A DNA stretch of 64,000 nucleotides from Flavobacteriaceae bacterium YJPT1-3 (GCA_029866965.1 CP123444.1:2397501-2461500), one strand, 5' to 3'. Shown: positions 52,552 through 61,927, counted from the first letter of the stretch. Made by a program: numbers and translations. Notes: generated from the letters alone by a model not told the origin.

Positions 52552-54546
52552 TTAGGCGTCGATACTTTTGAGCTTTCTGAGCTTGGCTTTCCAGAGCTCG
52601 AGCTCTTCGCGATGCTTTTTAATGTTTTGGTGTACTTCTTTCACCATGGGATTGTCATCGGGCACATGTTGAAAGAATCCGAGATTGTTTTCCAGCTGTC
52701 GAATTTCCCCTTTTACTTCTTCTATTTTTTTCTTCAAGAAGAAACGTTCCCTATTGATACGGTCTTGATCATCGGCATCGACTAAATTAGACATGCGGTT
52801 GTCGTACTTGATCAACTCGGCTTCCTTACGATTGACATCCAGTTGCTTGAAATGCACATCTAACGCTTTATTGAAATCTTTCTCAATGTTCTTCTTCTTG
52901 AAGGGAACCCGACCTAAGGCTTTCCAGGCACTGATGTGTTCCTTGAGCGTTTTCAGATTATCCTCCCGAGAACCTTCCAATTTGAGCTTTCGCACCTTCT
53001 CCAAAATCACGTTCTTGGCTTGAAATGCTTCAATTTCGTGCGCGCTTTCTTTGTTTTTAGAAGCGTGAAGGCGATCAAAATAATGGTTGCAGGCTGCTTT
53101 AAATGCCTTCCAGACCTTATCGCTATCCTTGCGGGGGACGTGCCCAATTTTCTTCCAATCTTGCTGAATTTTCTTCATCAGGTCGGTGGTCGCTTTGAAA
53201 TCTTCACTGTCCTTATGTTGTTCAGCAATGCGGACCAACTCCTGCTTTTTCTTTAGATTTTCAAATTGTTCCTTCTTTTGCTCTTTATAGAAGCCATTCT
53301 TTTGACGATTGAAGGATCGGGTCGCCTCTTTAAAGGCGTTCCAGATCTCTTTGTTCTTTTTGCGCGGCACTTTTCCGGCTTTAAAGAACTCATCCCGAAG
53401 GCCTTGTACCTCTTTGATCTTCTCTTGCCAGGCCTTATGCGACTTATATTCTCCCAGTGCCAGGGTGGCGATCTCACTAATGATGGCCTGCTTTCTCAGG
53501 AAATTTTGTTCCTGGATTTCGTCGATATTCTTAAAATACTCCTGACGAGCGTCGTGAATTTTTTTGGTAGCCTCACTAAACTGCTCCCAAATATCTTCGC
53601 GGTATTCCTTGGCTACGGGGCCCACTTCTTCCTTCCAGATTTTGTGAAGCATTTGAAGCTCTCTAAAGGCCCGCATCACATCCGATTCCTGGATGAGTTC
53701 TTCAGCCCGCTCGATCAGTTTTAATTTTTTATCTAGATTTTCTTTGAAATCCCGGTCTCTGAATTCCCGGTTTAGATGAAGAAAATCGTAGAAATTCTCT
53801 ACGTGGTGATGATAGGTGTTCCAGACCAGATTGTAGCGGTCTCTTGGGATATTGCCCGCATTGCGCCAGCGTTCCTGAATGTCCTTAAATTTGGCATAGA
53901 TCGCATTGAAACCATCTTCACCGCCCACCTCGTTTTTGAGCTCTTTGAGTTCTTCAATAAGCGCGTTTCGGGTCTCCAGATTGGCCTGCAGGTTCTTTTT
54001 GAGATTCCGATAGTACTGATTTCTTTTTTCGCGATAGTCAAAATACAGCGCACTGAATTCTTTAAGTTCCGGACTGGTGTAGCGAAAATCGATGATGTTG
54101 CCACCATCCGCCAGAAAGCGTTCTTTAACCTCCTCCAACGCTTCATCAGAGAGGGTGTAGAAGGCCGCTCGAATCTCGTCCACATGCTCTTTGATCGCTT
54201 GTATTTTGTGATTTTTAAGTAAATACTTGAACTCATCAATGAGCTCTTGTTTACTTAGGGAGTCGTATTCTTTTTTGGGGATCTCGTGGCGTTCGCTGGA
54301 CGATTCGTCCTCGCTGTCCTCATTGAGTTCGTCGTCTAAATCTTTTGGACTGTCCTCTGCATCCGTATCCTCGTCCTCAAGCGCGTCCAAAGATTGGATT
54401 TCTTCTTCGATATCGGCTACGGAAGGTAAGGTAGCCTTATTCGCTTCGGCGATTATGGCCTCTTCAGTGGCTGTGTTTTGCTCCGTGTTTTTTGGTTTTT
54501 CGGAGGGATTCGTGGAATTAGATTCAGGATTTTTCTCTTCAGACAT
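52552..54546 (-). CDS. DUF349 coiled-coil protein
   Basis: 664 residues from the ATG at 54546. An acidic N-terminal region (about 1-120) is followed by at least four DUF349 helical repeats, each with a W(K/R)xxGxxPR core: ERWRNAGNIPRDR, WQEKIKEVQGLRDEFFKAGKVPRKK, QQDWKKIGHVPRK and AWKALGRVPFKKKN. A leucine-rich coiled tail closes. DUF349 occurs in RNase-adjacent and RecA-regulated proteins; role unknown. Promoter at 54576. Confidence 0.82.
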   Translation of the reverse strand: MSEEKNPESNSTNPSEKPKNTEQNTATEEAIIAEANKATLPSVADIEEEIQSLDALEDEDTDAEDSPKDLDDELNEDSEDESSSERHEIPKKEYDSLSKQELIDEFKYLLKNHKIQAIKEHVDEIRAAFYTLSDEALEEVKERFLADGGNIIDFRYTSPELKEFSALYFDYREKRNQYYRNLKKNLQANLETRNALIEELKELKNEVGGEDGFNAIYAKFKDIQERWRNAGNIPRDRYNLVWNTYHHHVENFYDFLHLNREFRDRDFKENLDKKLKLIERAEELIQESDVMRAFRELQMLHKIWKEEVGPVAKEYREDIWEQFSEATKKIHDARQEYFKNIDEIQEQNFLRKQAIISEIATLALGEYKSHKAWQEKIKEVQGLRDEFFKAGKVPRKKNKEIWNAFKEATRSFNRQKNGFYKEQKKEQFENLKKKQELVRIAEQHKDSEDFKATTDLMKKIQQDWKKIGHVPRKDSDKVWKAFKAACNHYFDRLHASKNKESAHEIEAFQAKNVILEKVRKLKLEGSREDNLKTLKEHISAWKALGRVPFKKKNIEKDFNKALDVHFKQLDVNRKEAELIKYDNRMSNLVDADDQDRINRERFFLKKKIEEVKGEIRQLENNLGFFQHVPDDNPMVKEVHQNIKKHREELELWKAKLRKLKSIDA

Positions 54547-54575
54547 TGCACCAGGCATTAGGTTCACTTATGGCT

Positions 54576-54605
54576 TAAAGATAACAACAACCGCCCAAAC
54601 CACAA
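54576..54605 (-). promoter_or_regulatory. Promoter of the DUF349 gene
   Basis: TTG (minus, 54603-54605), exactly 19 bp, TATCTTTA (54576-54583), one base from TAnnTTTG. Confidence 0.5.
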
Positions 54606-54618
54606 CGCTTAAACCTAC

Positions 54619-55362
54619 TTATTGCTGATCCTGTGACGTCCAGATTTCCCAGGCACGCTCTGCCTGTAGCTCAAGCATACGCTTGCCATTGATGATGGTA
54701 GCTCCACGCTCCTGACCCTGCTTTAAAAAACGAGTTAGGGGCGGATTATACACCAGATCATATAGAAGATGGGCTTCACCAAGAAATAAATAGGGGAGTT
54801 CCGGAGCCTGCTCGACGTTGGGATGAGTGCCCAATGGAGTGGTGTTGATGATGATGGGATGATCACTGATCAGCGCTGCATTCAGATCGGAATACGTCAG
54901 TCGGTCCGCGCCCTGAGTTCTTGAAACGTACTGATAATTGATTTCTAAGGTATCCAGGGCATAGGCTACTGCTTTAGAAGCCCCACCGGTACCCAGGATC
55001 AAGGCGTCCTGATGATGGTCTTTGAGCAGGGGCAGCAATGACTCTCGGAATCCATAATGATCGGTATTGTAGCCCACGAGTGCTCCCGATGGCAAGCGCT
55101 TGATCGTATTTACGGCTCCTATGGCCGCAGCGGTGGGATCCAGTTCGTCCAAAAGATCGATCACCTGCTCTTTGTAGGGAATAGTGACATTGAAGCCTTC
55201 TACATCGGTTCTGGTGTTGAATAATTCAGCGATCGCTTTCGCGAAAGCGCAATCAAAGTTCACATAGGTGGCAGCAATGTTTTCCGCTTCAAACTTGTCG
55301 CGAAAATACTGTCTGGAAAAAGAGTAGTCTATATTTTTGCCGATGAGTCCGAACTTACGCAT
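54619..55362 (-). CDS. aroE: Shikimate dehydrogenase
   Basis: 247 residues from the ATG at 55362: substrate site LIGKNIDYSFSRQYFRDKF, VTIPYKEQVIDLLDE, NADP loop LILGTGGASKAVAY, and DLVYNPPLTRFLKQG. Overlaps the upstream DUF368 gene by 8 bp (ATGCGTAA). A perfect palindrome copy is read C-A-F-A-K-A. Makes shikimate from dehydroshikimate. Confidence 0.93.
   Translation of the reverse strand: MRKFGLIGKNIDYSFSRQYFRDKFEAENIAATYVNFDCAFAKAIAELFNTRTDVEGFNVTIPYKEQVIDLLDELDPTAAAIGAVNTIKRLPSGALVGYNTDHYGFRESLLPLLKDHHQDALILGTGGASKAVAYALDTLEINYQYVSRTQGADRLTYSDLNAALISDHPIIINTTPLGTHPNVEQAPELPYLFLGEAHLLYDLVYNPPLTRFLKQGQERGATIINGKRMLELQAERAWEIWTSQDQQ
55235..55248. repeat. Iterated palindrome, perfect copy 9
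   Basis: GCTTTCGCGAAAGC inside aroE, read A-F-A-K-A. Confidence 0.85.
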
Positions 55363-56377
55363 GACGTCTGGTTTTTTCACCATACTTCCCTAGGGCAACC
55401 ACCAGAACGATTCCAAAGAGAATAAAAAATACCGCAAGTATATTTTCCATGGAGAATTCTTGAGGCCAGTAGCGATCGTAGTTATCAACTATGGGATTGC
55501 CTTCCATATCATAAGCGATCTCGCCTAAGGTATTCCGCTTGTACATCACGTCTTTCCAGGGCCAGACTACACCGAGCGAACCAATGATAAAGCCGAGTAT
55601 ACCCGCATTCGTTGCGCTTTTGTAGTGTTTGAGTAGGTAACCCAAAAAGTGAGACAGGGTGACCAGACCGGTGAGCGAACCCGCGGCAAAAGTTGCCAGG
55701 ACCAAAAGTAGCCTTGTTCGGACCGGATCATCCACAAAACTAAAATCCAAGGAAAAGACATCGCTTATGGTAAAATAAAGGGCATTGACAGAATCTACGA
55801 GCAGTAGGACATAATTCCCCAGAAGAATGAGGATAAAGGAGCCGGACAGTCCGGGTAGGGTCATCCCACTGACGCCAATTATGCCGCACAGGAAAACAAA
55901 GAGTAAATTGTCGTTTTCACGCGCGGGTTCCAGCAGACTGATACTGACCCCAGTAATGATGCCACAGATCAGAATGAAAATATTCCGTCGGGTCCAAGCA
56001 CTGAAGTCCTTGCCAATGTAGTAGATAGAACCGATAATCATCCCAAAAAATGCACTCCAGACGAGTAGGGGATAGTGCTCCAGGGCAATGTCCAGCAGTA
56101 TGGACACGCTGAAATAACTGATCAACATCCCCAGTATTAGGAGTCCTAAAAAGCGACCATTGATGTATTGCCAGAAGCTCAAAAAACGCCCGTTGATCAG
56201 CAGGGAAAAGGCTTTTCCGTTGATCTTTTGCAGTGAATAAATAAACTCTTCATAGAAACCGGCTACATAGGCGACCACCCCTCCGGAGACCCCCGGGACC
56301 TTGTTCGCCGCGCCCATAGCCAGCCCTTTTAAGACCAGCCAGAATTTATCTGCGAACGAACGGGTTTCAGTAAACAT
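55355..56377 (-). CDS. DUF368 membrane protein, undecaprenyl-phosphate translocase family (copy B)
   Basis: 340 residues with about eight helices and the paired DUF368 motifs KGLAMGAANKVPGVSGGVVAY and MTLPGLSGSFILILLGNY, plus NAGILGFIIGSLGVVWPWK. DUF368 (PopT-like) proteins are reported to flip undecaprenyl phosphate back across the inner membrane for cell-wall and LPS synthesis. It overlaps aroE by 8 bp and the other copy by 11 bp. Confidence 0.85.
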   Translation of the reverse strand: MFTETRSFADKFWLVLKGLAMGAANKVPGVSGGVVAYVAGFYEEFIYSLQKINGKAFSLLINGRFLSFWQYINGRFLGLLILGMLISYFSVSILLDIALEHYPLLVWSAFFGMIIGSIYYIGKDFSAWTRRNIFILICGIITGVSISLLEPARENDNLLFVFLCGIIGVSGMTLPGLSGSFILILLGNYVLLLVDSVNALYFTISDVFSLDFSFVDDPVRTRLLLVLATFAAGSLTGLVTLSHFLGYLLKHYKSATNAGILGFIIGSLGVVWPWKDVMYKRNTLGEIAYDMEGNPIVDNYDRYWPQEFSMENILAVFFILFGIVLVVALGKYGEKTRRHA

Positions 56378-57335
56378 CCTTTTGTTTTGCTAAGCGTTCC
56401 AATAACAGGAGAATACCCACTCCCAATATAGCCATCACTATAGCATAGATCAATTGGGGATCACCCTTATAGTCGGAGGGAAGGATACTTCGCTCCAAAA
56501 GGGGTACTTCCAGGCCTTCCGAGTTGATCCGTGTGGTCAGCACTTCCTTCCAGGGCCAAATTTTATTTAAAGATCCCACCATAAAACCGGTCAGCACAGC
56601 CAGGGTAAGATTCTTTTTATGCGTAAACATCCAGTTAAGGATACGGGAGAATACTTTTAGACCCAATACCGCACCCAGAGCAAAAAGCAGGATCTTGATG
56701 AGGCTATCCTTTAGTTTATCCATGTTCAATTCCAGCAGTCCATCGGTCAGCTGGGTTAGCGCCCCGATGATTACCAGGTAGGAGCCAAGCAGGAGTAAAA
56801 TAAACGATCCTGACACTCCGGGGAGGATCATTGCAATGATGGCGATAAAGCCGGACCCCAGAATATACCACCAACTATCCGGGGAGGATACGGGTTCTGC
56901 AATGGTAATGTAATAGGACACTAGGATCCCGATCCCGATCATCAGCAGCACGCCTAAACTCCAGCGTTCAATCTGCTTCCCAATGTAAATGACGCTGGCC
57001 ACAACAAGTCCGAAAAAGAAAGACCAGACCAAAATGGGATGTTCCTCCAATAGAAAGGTGATGAGCTGAGCTAAAGACAGAATGCTGACTAGGATACCCA
57101 GAAAAAGAGCGCCTAAAAATTTGAGGTTGTACTTGGCCACGGTTTCGCGAAAGCCGTGCTTTTTCCAGAAAGAAAAGAGCTTCAAGTCCAATTGATCAAT
57201 GGTCTTGATCAATTCTTCGTAGATGCCGGCAATAAAGGCAATCGTTCCTCCGGAAACACCGGGAACCACGTCGGCAGCACCCATCGCCATCCCTTTCAGG
57301 GTGATGATCGCATAGCCTAACAAACCTCTATTCAT
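56367..57335 (-). CDS. DUF368 membrane protein, undecaprenyl-phosphate translocase family (copy A)
   Basis: 322 residues, paralogue of the next gene: KGMAMGAADVVPGVSGGTIAF and MILPGVSGSFILLLLGSYLV, and LTGFMVGSLNKIWPWK. The two copies share motifs but diverge elsewhere, so this is an old duplication. Neutral variation in the DVVPGVSGG (here) versus NKVPGVSGG (copy B) block. First gene of an operon A-B-aroE. The palindrome copy at 57141 is inside. Confidence 0.87.
   Translation of the reverse strand: MNRGLLGYAIITLKGMAMGAADVVPGVSGGTIAFIAGIYEELIKTIDQLDLKLFSFWKKHGFRETVAKYNLKFLGALFLGILVSILSLAQLITFLLEEHPILVWSFFFGLVVASVIYIGKQIERWSLGVLLMIGIGILVSYYITIAEPVSSPDSWWYILGSGFIAIIAMILPGVSGSFILLLLGSYLVIIGALTQLTDGLLELNMDKLKDSLIKILLFALGAVLGLKVFSRILNWMFTHKKNLTLAVLTGFMVGSLNKIWPWKEVLTTRINSEGLEVPLLERSILPSDYKGDPQLIYAIVMAILGVGILLLLERLAKQKDVY
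57141..57154. repeat. Iterated palindrome, one-mismatch copy
   Basis: GGTTTCGCGAAAGC, inside DUF368 copy A, read G-F-R-E-T. Confidence 0.6.
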
Positions 57336-57438
57336 TCGTTGTCGATTTTGTTTCAGGTGATAAGTAGTCCTGCGAAAATAAAGGCTTTTGTACGAACTGT
57401 TGTTCGCATTCCTCAGTTTTTAGGAAGAAAAAAGAAAC

Positions 57439-58830
57439 TTATTTTTTGATCACCTCGGCAATCAAGGCTTTGACCTTGTTTTTTTTATAGGCCTTTGGAA
57501 AGAGGTCCTCCAATATGAAATAAAACTCAGGCTCCTGACGTAAGGCGTTCTTGAGGTGGAAATGTCCTTTAGCGTCTTCTCCAAGATTGTAGAAAAGCCC
57601 AGCCAGACGGTATTCAATCTCAGCATTTTCCGGATAGAACTCCATACCCTGAAATAAGTTTTGCACTGCTGCATCAAACTCCCCAAGATTGGTCAAGAGG
57701 TCAGCCCTGTTCAACCAGGTCTCCAACTCATAGTTCCCCAACTCCAGACTTTTGCGATATCCGCGCTCGGCTTCTTCAAAGAAATTCAGTCGCTTATTGA
57801 TCTTAGCGTAGCGCTTCCAGTACAATACATTATCAGCGTCTATATGGATCGCCTTGTTGATGTAGTACAAGGCTTTCTGGAAATCCATCTTGCGGGTGTA
57901 GAAGTCGGTGATCGCAATCCATCCCGTATCCAATAAAGGATCTTCCTTAACGGTTTTCAGGTAATATTTAAGTGCCATTTCATCGGCAAACAGTTTCTCA
58001 TAGCATTTGCCCATGCGTAGGTAGGCATAGGAGGTAGGATCATCGAGGTGTAAGGTGATCTGATAGTTTTCCAAGGCCTCGTTAAAGCGCCCTAATTTTT
58101 CAAGTACTTTCCCTTTTTCGAGATAAGCCCCTATAAACCGGTCATCGCTAATGATGGCAAAATCATAAGCCGCAAGGGCTTTTTCGTATTCCTTGAGATC
58201 GAAATACTGTTTACCCACCTGATGCCAGGCCACTTCGCAATACGGATGCTTATTGAGATACATGTTTAGGAAGTCGATCGCTTCCTCATGTTGCTCCAGA
58301 AAATCGAAACAATAGATGACATTGTATAAAGCAGAATAATCTTCTTCATCCAGTTCCAGACACTTCATGAAATTGATCTTGGCATGCTCAAAATCATCCA
58401 AAAAAAGGTGTTCCATACCGATCAGGGAGTAGATTTCGATCTCATCTTCCGTCAGTTCGAGGGCCATTTCGAGCAATTGCACTGCTTTTCTATGGTCATC
58501 TTTTTTGGAATAGATATTGGCCTTCTGAATGTATATTTCTTCATTATTGGGCTCCAGATCATGCAATTCATTCAAGATCTCGTCTGCCAGATCCAGCTTA
58601 TCCTCGAAGACCAGAATCTCCACACGGAATAATTTCAAATTGGTCGATCCCGGATGCTGCTGAAGTCCTAGTCTGACTGCTTTCTTCGCTAGCGCTATCT
58701 TTCCGTTTTCGATGTAGTGATTGGCGATGTCTTCAAACTCTTCAGCGTCAAAAAAGAGCACGTCATTCGTTTTGAGCATCGACTCAAATCGGGTAAGTGG
58801 CAGGTATTCTTCTTCGTGATTGAATTCCAT
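57439..58830 (-). CDS. Tetratricopeptide repeat protein
   Basis: 463 residues, made almost wholly of TPR units (about 34 residues each, for example ALAAYDFAIISDDRFIGAYLEKGKVLEKLGRFNEALENY, not quoted in full elsewhere) over residues 40-440. No signal peptide or membrane helix; cytoplasmic scaffold. An inverted repeat lies just upstream of the ATG. Partner unknown. Confidence 0.82.
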   Translation of the reverse strand: MEFNHEEEYLPLTRFESMLKTNDVLFFDAEEFEDIANHYIENGKIALAKKAVRLGLQQHPGSTNLKLFRVEILVFEDKLDLADEILNELHDLEPNNEEIYIQKANIYSKKDDHRKAVQLLEMALELTEDEIEIYSLIGMEHLFLDDFEHAKINFMKCLELDEEDYSALYNVIYCFDFLEQHEEAIDFLNMYLNKHPYCEVAWHQVGKQYFDLKEYEKALAAYDFAIISDDRFIGAYLEKGKVLEKLGRFNEALENYQITLHLDDPTSYAYLRMGKCYEKLFADEMALKYYLKTVKEDPLLDTGWIAITDFYTRKMDFQKALYYINKAIHIDADNVLYWKRYAKINKRLNFFEEAERGYRKSLELGNYELETWLNRADLLTNLGEFDAAVQNLFQGMEFYPENAEIEYRLAGLFYNLGEDAKGHFHLKNALRQEPEFYFILEDLFPKAYKKNKVKALIAEVIKK

Positions 58831-58840
58831 AATCGTTGAT

Positions 58841-58857
58841 TAGAAGTACTACTTCTA
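58841..58857 (-). promoter_or_regulatory. Inverted repeat upstream of the TPR gene
   Basis: TAGAAGT (58841-58847), ACT, ACTTCTA (58851-58857): perfect 7-bp arms, 10 bp before the ATG at 58830. Possible operator or leader hairpin. Confidence 0.4.
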
Positions 58858-58953
58858 TAAATTTAACAATGTCTTGAAGGAAACGCCTTGATCCCATTCA
58901 TTGTTGTTAACAAAGTAATCAACAACCGGACCCAAAGCAGAATTTGACTTTTT

Positions 58954-60144
58954 TTAACCTGTTTTGGCAGCGACCTCGTCCAATACCTGAAGGAGGAGTG
59001 TGCATCCTTCCTTCAGTTCTTCATTACTGATGGTGAGGGGAGGTGTAATCCGAATGGCCCGAGTTTCGAAGAGTAGCCAGAACAGGATCAGGCCTCGTTC
59101 CTGACAGCGGAGAATGACTTCGGAAGTTATGTCAGCTGAAGGGGTCAGAAGTGCCAGCATCAACCCACGACCTCTGATCTCTTGAATTAACGGATGCTTT
59201 AACCGTTGTCGTAAGTACTTCTCTTTTTCTAGTGAAGCCTTGATCAGGTCACCCTCAACGATCACTTTTAAGGTGGCCAGGGCCGCTGCTGCTATCACCG
59301 GATGTCCTCCAAAGGTTGTGATGTGCCCCAATTTAGGGTTGTTGCTGAGGAGTTTCATCGCTTTCGCGGAAGCGGTAAAAGCCCCAATGGGCAATCCGCC
59401 ACCCATGCCTTTCCCCATAACCAGGATGTCGGGTACAATTCCGTAGTGTTCAAAACCGAACAATTTTCCAGTTCTGCCAAATCCGGGTTGAATTTCGTCC
59501 AGAATAAGCAGGGCTCCTACGGCTTCACAGCATTGTTTCATCTGTTGTATCCACCTTGTATCCGGCTCGATAAATCCGGCACCGCCCTGAATGGTCTCCA
59601 ATACGACTCCGGCTGTATGGCCATCGATCTTTTTCAATGAATCCACATCGTTAAAGGTCAAAAAGTCAATATCACCGACCAGGGGTTGGAATGGGGCCGT
59701 ACGCTCTTTATGATCCATTAAGCTTAAAGCTCCAAAAGTATTTCCGTGATACGCCTTATGCGCTGCGATGATCTTTGATCGGCCTGTAGCTCGTCGTGCC
59801 AGTTTCATGGCTCCGTCTATAGCCTCAGTGCCACTATTGACCAGGTAGGTGGTTTCTAATGGGGTGGGCAGGTGCTGGGCAAGGAGTTTGGTCAAGTCCA
59901 CAGCAGGTTGCTGTACATATTCACCATAGACCATCACGTGTAAATAGCGATCCAATTGGGCCTTGATCGCCTCAACGACTTTAGGGTGTCGATGCCCTAA
60001 ACTGCATGCTGATACGCCAGCCACAAAGTCCAAGTAGGCTTTTCCGGAAGTATCATAGATGTAAGAGCCTTCGGCCCGATCGATTTCCAGGGCCAGGGGA
60101 TGGGGAGTAGTTTGTGCCTGATATTGAAAAAAATCAGTTTTCAT
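58954..60144 (-). CDS. Class III aminotransferase (acetylornithine/ornithine family)
   Basis: 396 residues, PLP-dependent: GTEAIDGAMKLARRATGRS, ILDEIQPGFGRTGKLFGFEH, and the PLP lysine in LVMGKGMGGGLPIGAF. Could be an acetylornithine or an omega-amino acid aminotransferase; the substrate is not decided by sequence alone. The start overlaps the OstA-like gene by 11 bp, so the two are translationally coupled. Confidence 0.83.
   Translation of the reverse strand: MKTDFFQYQAQTTPHPLALEIDRAEGSYIYDTSGKAYLDFVAGVSACSLGHRHPKVVEAIKAQLDRYLHVMVYGEYVQQPAVDLTKLLAQHLPTPLETTYLVNSGTEAIDGAMKLARRATGRSKIIAAHKAYHGNTFGALSLMDHKERTAPFQPLVGDIDFLTFNDVDSLKKIDGHTAGVVLETIQGGAGFIEPDTRWIQQMKQCCEAVGALLILDEIQPGFGRTGKLFGFEHYGIVPDILVMGKGMGGGLPIGAFTASAKAMKLLSNNPKLGHITTFGGHPVIAAAALATLKVIVEGDLIKASLEKEKYLRQRLKHPLIQEIRGRGLMLALLTPSADITSEVILRCQERGLILFWLLFETRAIRITPPLTISNEELKEGCTLLLQVLDEVAAKTG
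59360..59373. repeat. Iterated palindrome, one-mismatch copy
   Basis: GCTTTCGCGGAAGC, inside the aminotransferase gene, read A-S-A-K-A. Confidence 0.6.
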
Positions 60145-61921
60145 CCTGAATAGTGTCGGTTGCCTTTTTTACGGGCTTAAAGTTAGCCGGGAATCGCTGA
60201 CTGAATATGCTGTCTTTGCGAATGGTCGCCTTGTCGTTAGCGGGTATGCCCAGCGTGGGCGCGTCTTCTTCGCGGTTCTTAAAATCTTTGGGTGATAATT
60301 CAGAAGCTTCCGGAATATTGAGCTCTTCCGGGCTGCGTTCGTTATCAAAAAAGTCTTCTTCAATGGTAGGTAAGGGGATCCCTTCGATTTCGATCAGTTC
60401 GACCTCCTCTTCCTCGCCAAAAATATCCTCTTTGGTCTTGGGGCGTTCATCACCTCGCCAGACCAATCCTTCAAATTGGCGGGCATTGTCCGGGAACATG
60501 GATAGGGGATAAATTTGTCCGTCTACCTGCCTTATTTTCCGAATTTCACTGATCTCCTGATCCTCAAAGAGCATACGAATGGAACCCGACTTGCCCTTGT
60601 CGATACCTTGCAGCTTACCTTCTTCATCGCGGATGTAGTTAATGCTTTCAGCATTTTGATCGATATCGACCTGATACAGCTCGTTCTCCTCATTAAAAAG
60701 TCCGCTCAGGCGAACTCCTTTGACCTGATTATACCCCAGAGTGTCCCTTTGTACGATAAACGCATTCTCAAATACTTTGAGGCTGTCCAACTTCTCAGTC
60801 TCCGGATTGCTAATGATATGGATGGAATCACCGGTCATTTGTGATTCTCCACTCCAAATGATCGGATTTCGGATCATCTGAGTCAATCCGCTTTTTTGAT
60901 TGACATGAATGGAATCTGCCTTGCCGCTCATATCACTTTTAAAAATGCGGGCGTCATAATAGCCCCGAATGATGCGATTGTCGGGTTTGCCGGTAACGAG
61001 TAAACGGTCGGCGTGCATATAAATACTATCATTTTCCTGAGCCGTAATGGCCACGGCACGCTTGGTGATGAAAACGCTGTCTTTGTCTTTAAACACCTCA
61101 GCATAATGTCCTTTGATCAGGCTGTTGTTGGCGGTATCGATGACCCGAATGTTATTGGTGGCCGAAGCAAAATTCCGGGCGCGATTAAAATATAGGCTGT
61201 CTCCTTTTACGGTACGGTTGTCATAATCAATTCTTGAGTTTTTGACGAAATAGCCAAAATCTTCTTTGGTATCGTAGAACCCGCGTTCGCAATAGACCAC
61301 ACTGTTTTCACCGGTGATGGTGGTGGGGCCATAGAAGTAGGCGTGTTCCGGTTGATTGTAGAAATCGAGTTGCTGACTTTCGATGACATATTCCGGATTC
61401 GTAATGGTCACATTACTCAGGAAGGTGAATTTATCAGCTTCCATAAAGTAGCGCCCAATCCTGCTTTTGATCGTACTGGAGGGATTTTTAACCACGCCGC
61501 CTGTTCGGTAGTAGGCCTGTTGCTTTACCCGGTCAAAAAACAAGGTGTCTGTGGTGACCGTAGTGGTATCTTTTTGTAAACGGACGTTACCGGCAGCGAA
61601 GGCAAATTGGGTATCTCCATTGTATTCAGCGTAGCGGCTGCGCATAGAGACGCTGTCTCCCTGTTTCATGCGTACATTCCCCAAAGCACGAACGAAATTT
61701 TCTTCGTTGTAATGCAGGGCGACATCGCACCACATCTCGATGCCCTCGTGAACAATATAGACCTGATTGACATCCTTATACATGATAAACGCATCAGGAT
61801 ATTTGGGATCGATCTGCGAAATATCAGAGGTGATGTCGATTTCTTTACGTTCCTGACTGTATGCTTTCGCGAAAGCACATAAGAAAAGAAGCGTAGCAAG
61901 AAGAAACTGCTTAAGGTTCAT
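60134..61921 (-). CDS. OstA/LptA-like periplasmic LPS-transport-related protein
   Basis: 595 residues from the ATG at 61921. Signal peptide 1-24 (LCAFAKAYSQ, partly encoded by the palindrome) and OstA-like beta-jelly-roll repeats (RMKQGDSVSMRSRYAEYNGD, VRLQKDTTTVTTDTLFF, YAYFYGPTTITGENSVVYCE, VRIDYDNRTVKGDSLYFN), related to LptA and the N-terminal part of LptD. Bridges or binds LPS in the periplasm. The C-terminal 150 residues are acidic and Pro-rich, not seen in LptA. Confidence 0.8.
   Translation of the reverse strand: MNLKQFLLATLLFLCAFAKAYSQERKEIDITSDISQIDPKYPDAFIMYKDVNQVYIVHEGIEMWCDVALHYNEENFVRALGNVRMKQGDSVSMRSRYAEYNGDTQFAFAAGNVRLQKDTTTVTTDTLFFDRVKQQAYYRTGGVVKNPSSTIKSRIGRYFMEADKFTFLSNVTITNPEYVIESQQLDFYNQPEHAYFYGPTTITGENSVVYCERGFYDTKEDFGYFVKNSRIDYDNRTVKGDSLYFNRARNFASATNNIRVIDTANNSLIKGHYAEVFKDKDSVFITKRAVAITAQENDSIYMHADRLLVTGKPDNRIIRGYYDARIFKSDMSGKADSIHVNQKSGLTQMIRNPIIWSGESQMTGDSIHIISNPETEKLDSLKVFENAFIVQRDTLGYNQVKGVRLSGLFNEENELYQVDIDQNAESINYIRDEEGKLQGIDKGKSGSIRMLFEDQEISEIRKIRQVDGQIYPLSMFPDNARQFEGLVWRGDERPKTKEDIFGEEEEVELIEIEGIPLPTIEEDFFDNERSPEELNIPEASELSPKDFKNREEDAPTLGIPANDKATIRKDSIFSQRFPANFKPVKKATDTIQDEN
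61863..61876. repeat. Iterated palindrome, perfect copy 10
   Basis: GCTTTCGCGAAAGC inside the OstA-like gene, encoding A-F-A-K-A of its signal peptide. Confidence 0.85.
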
Positions 61922-61927
61922 AGCATG

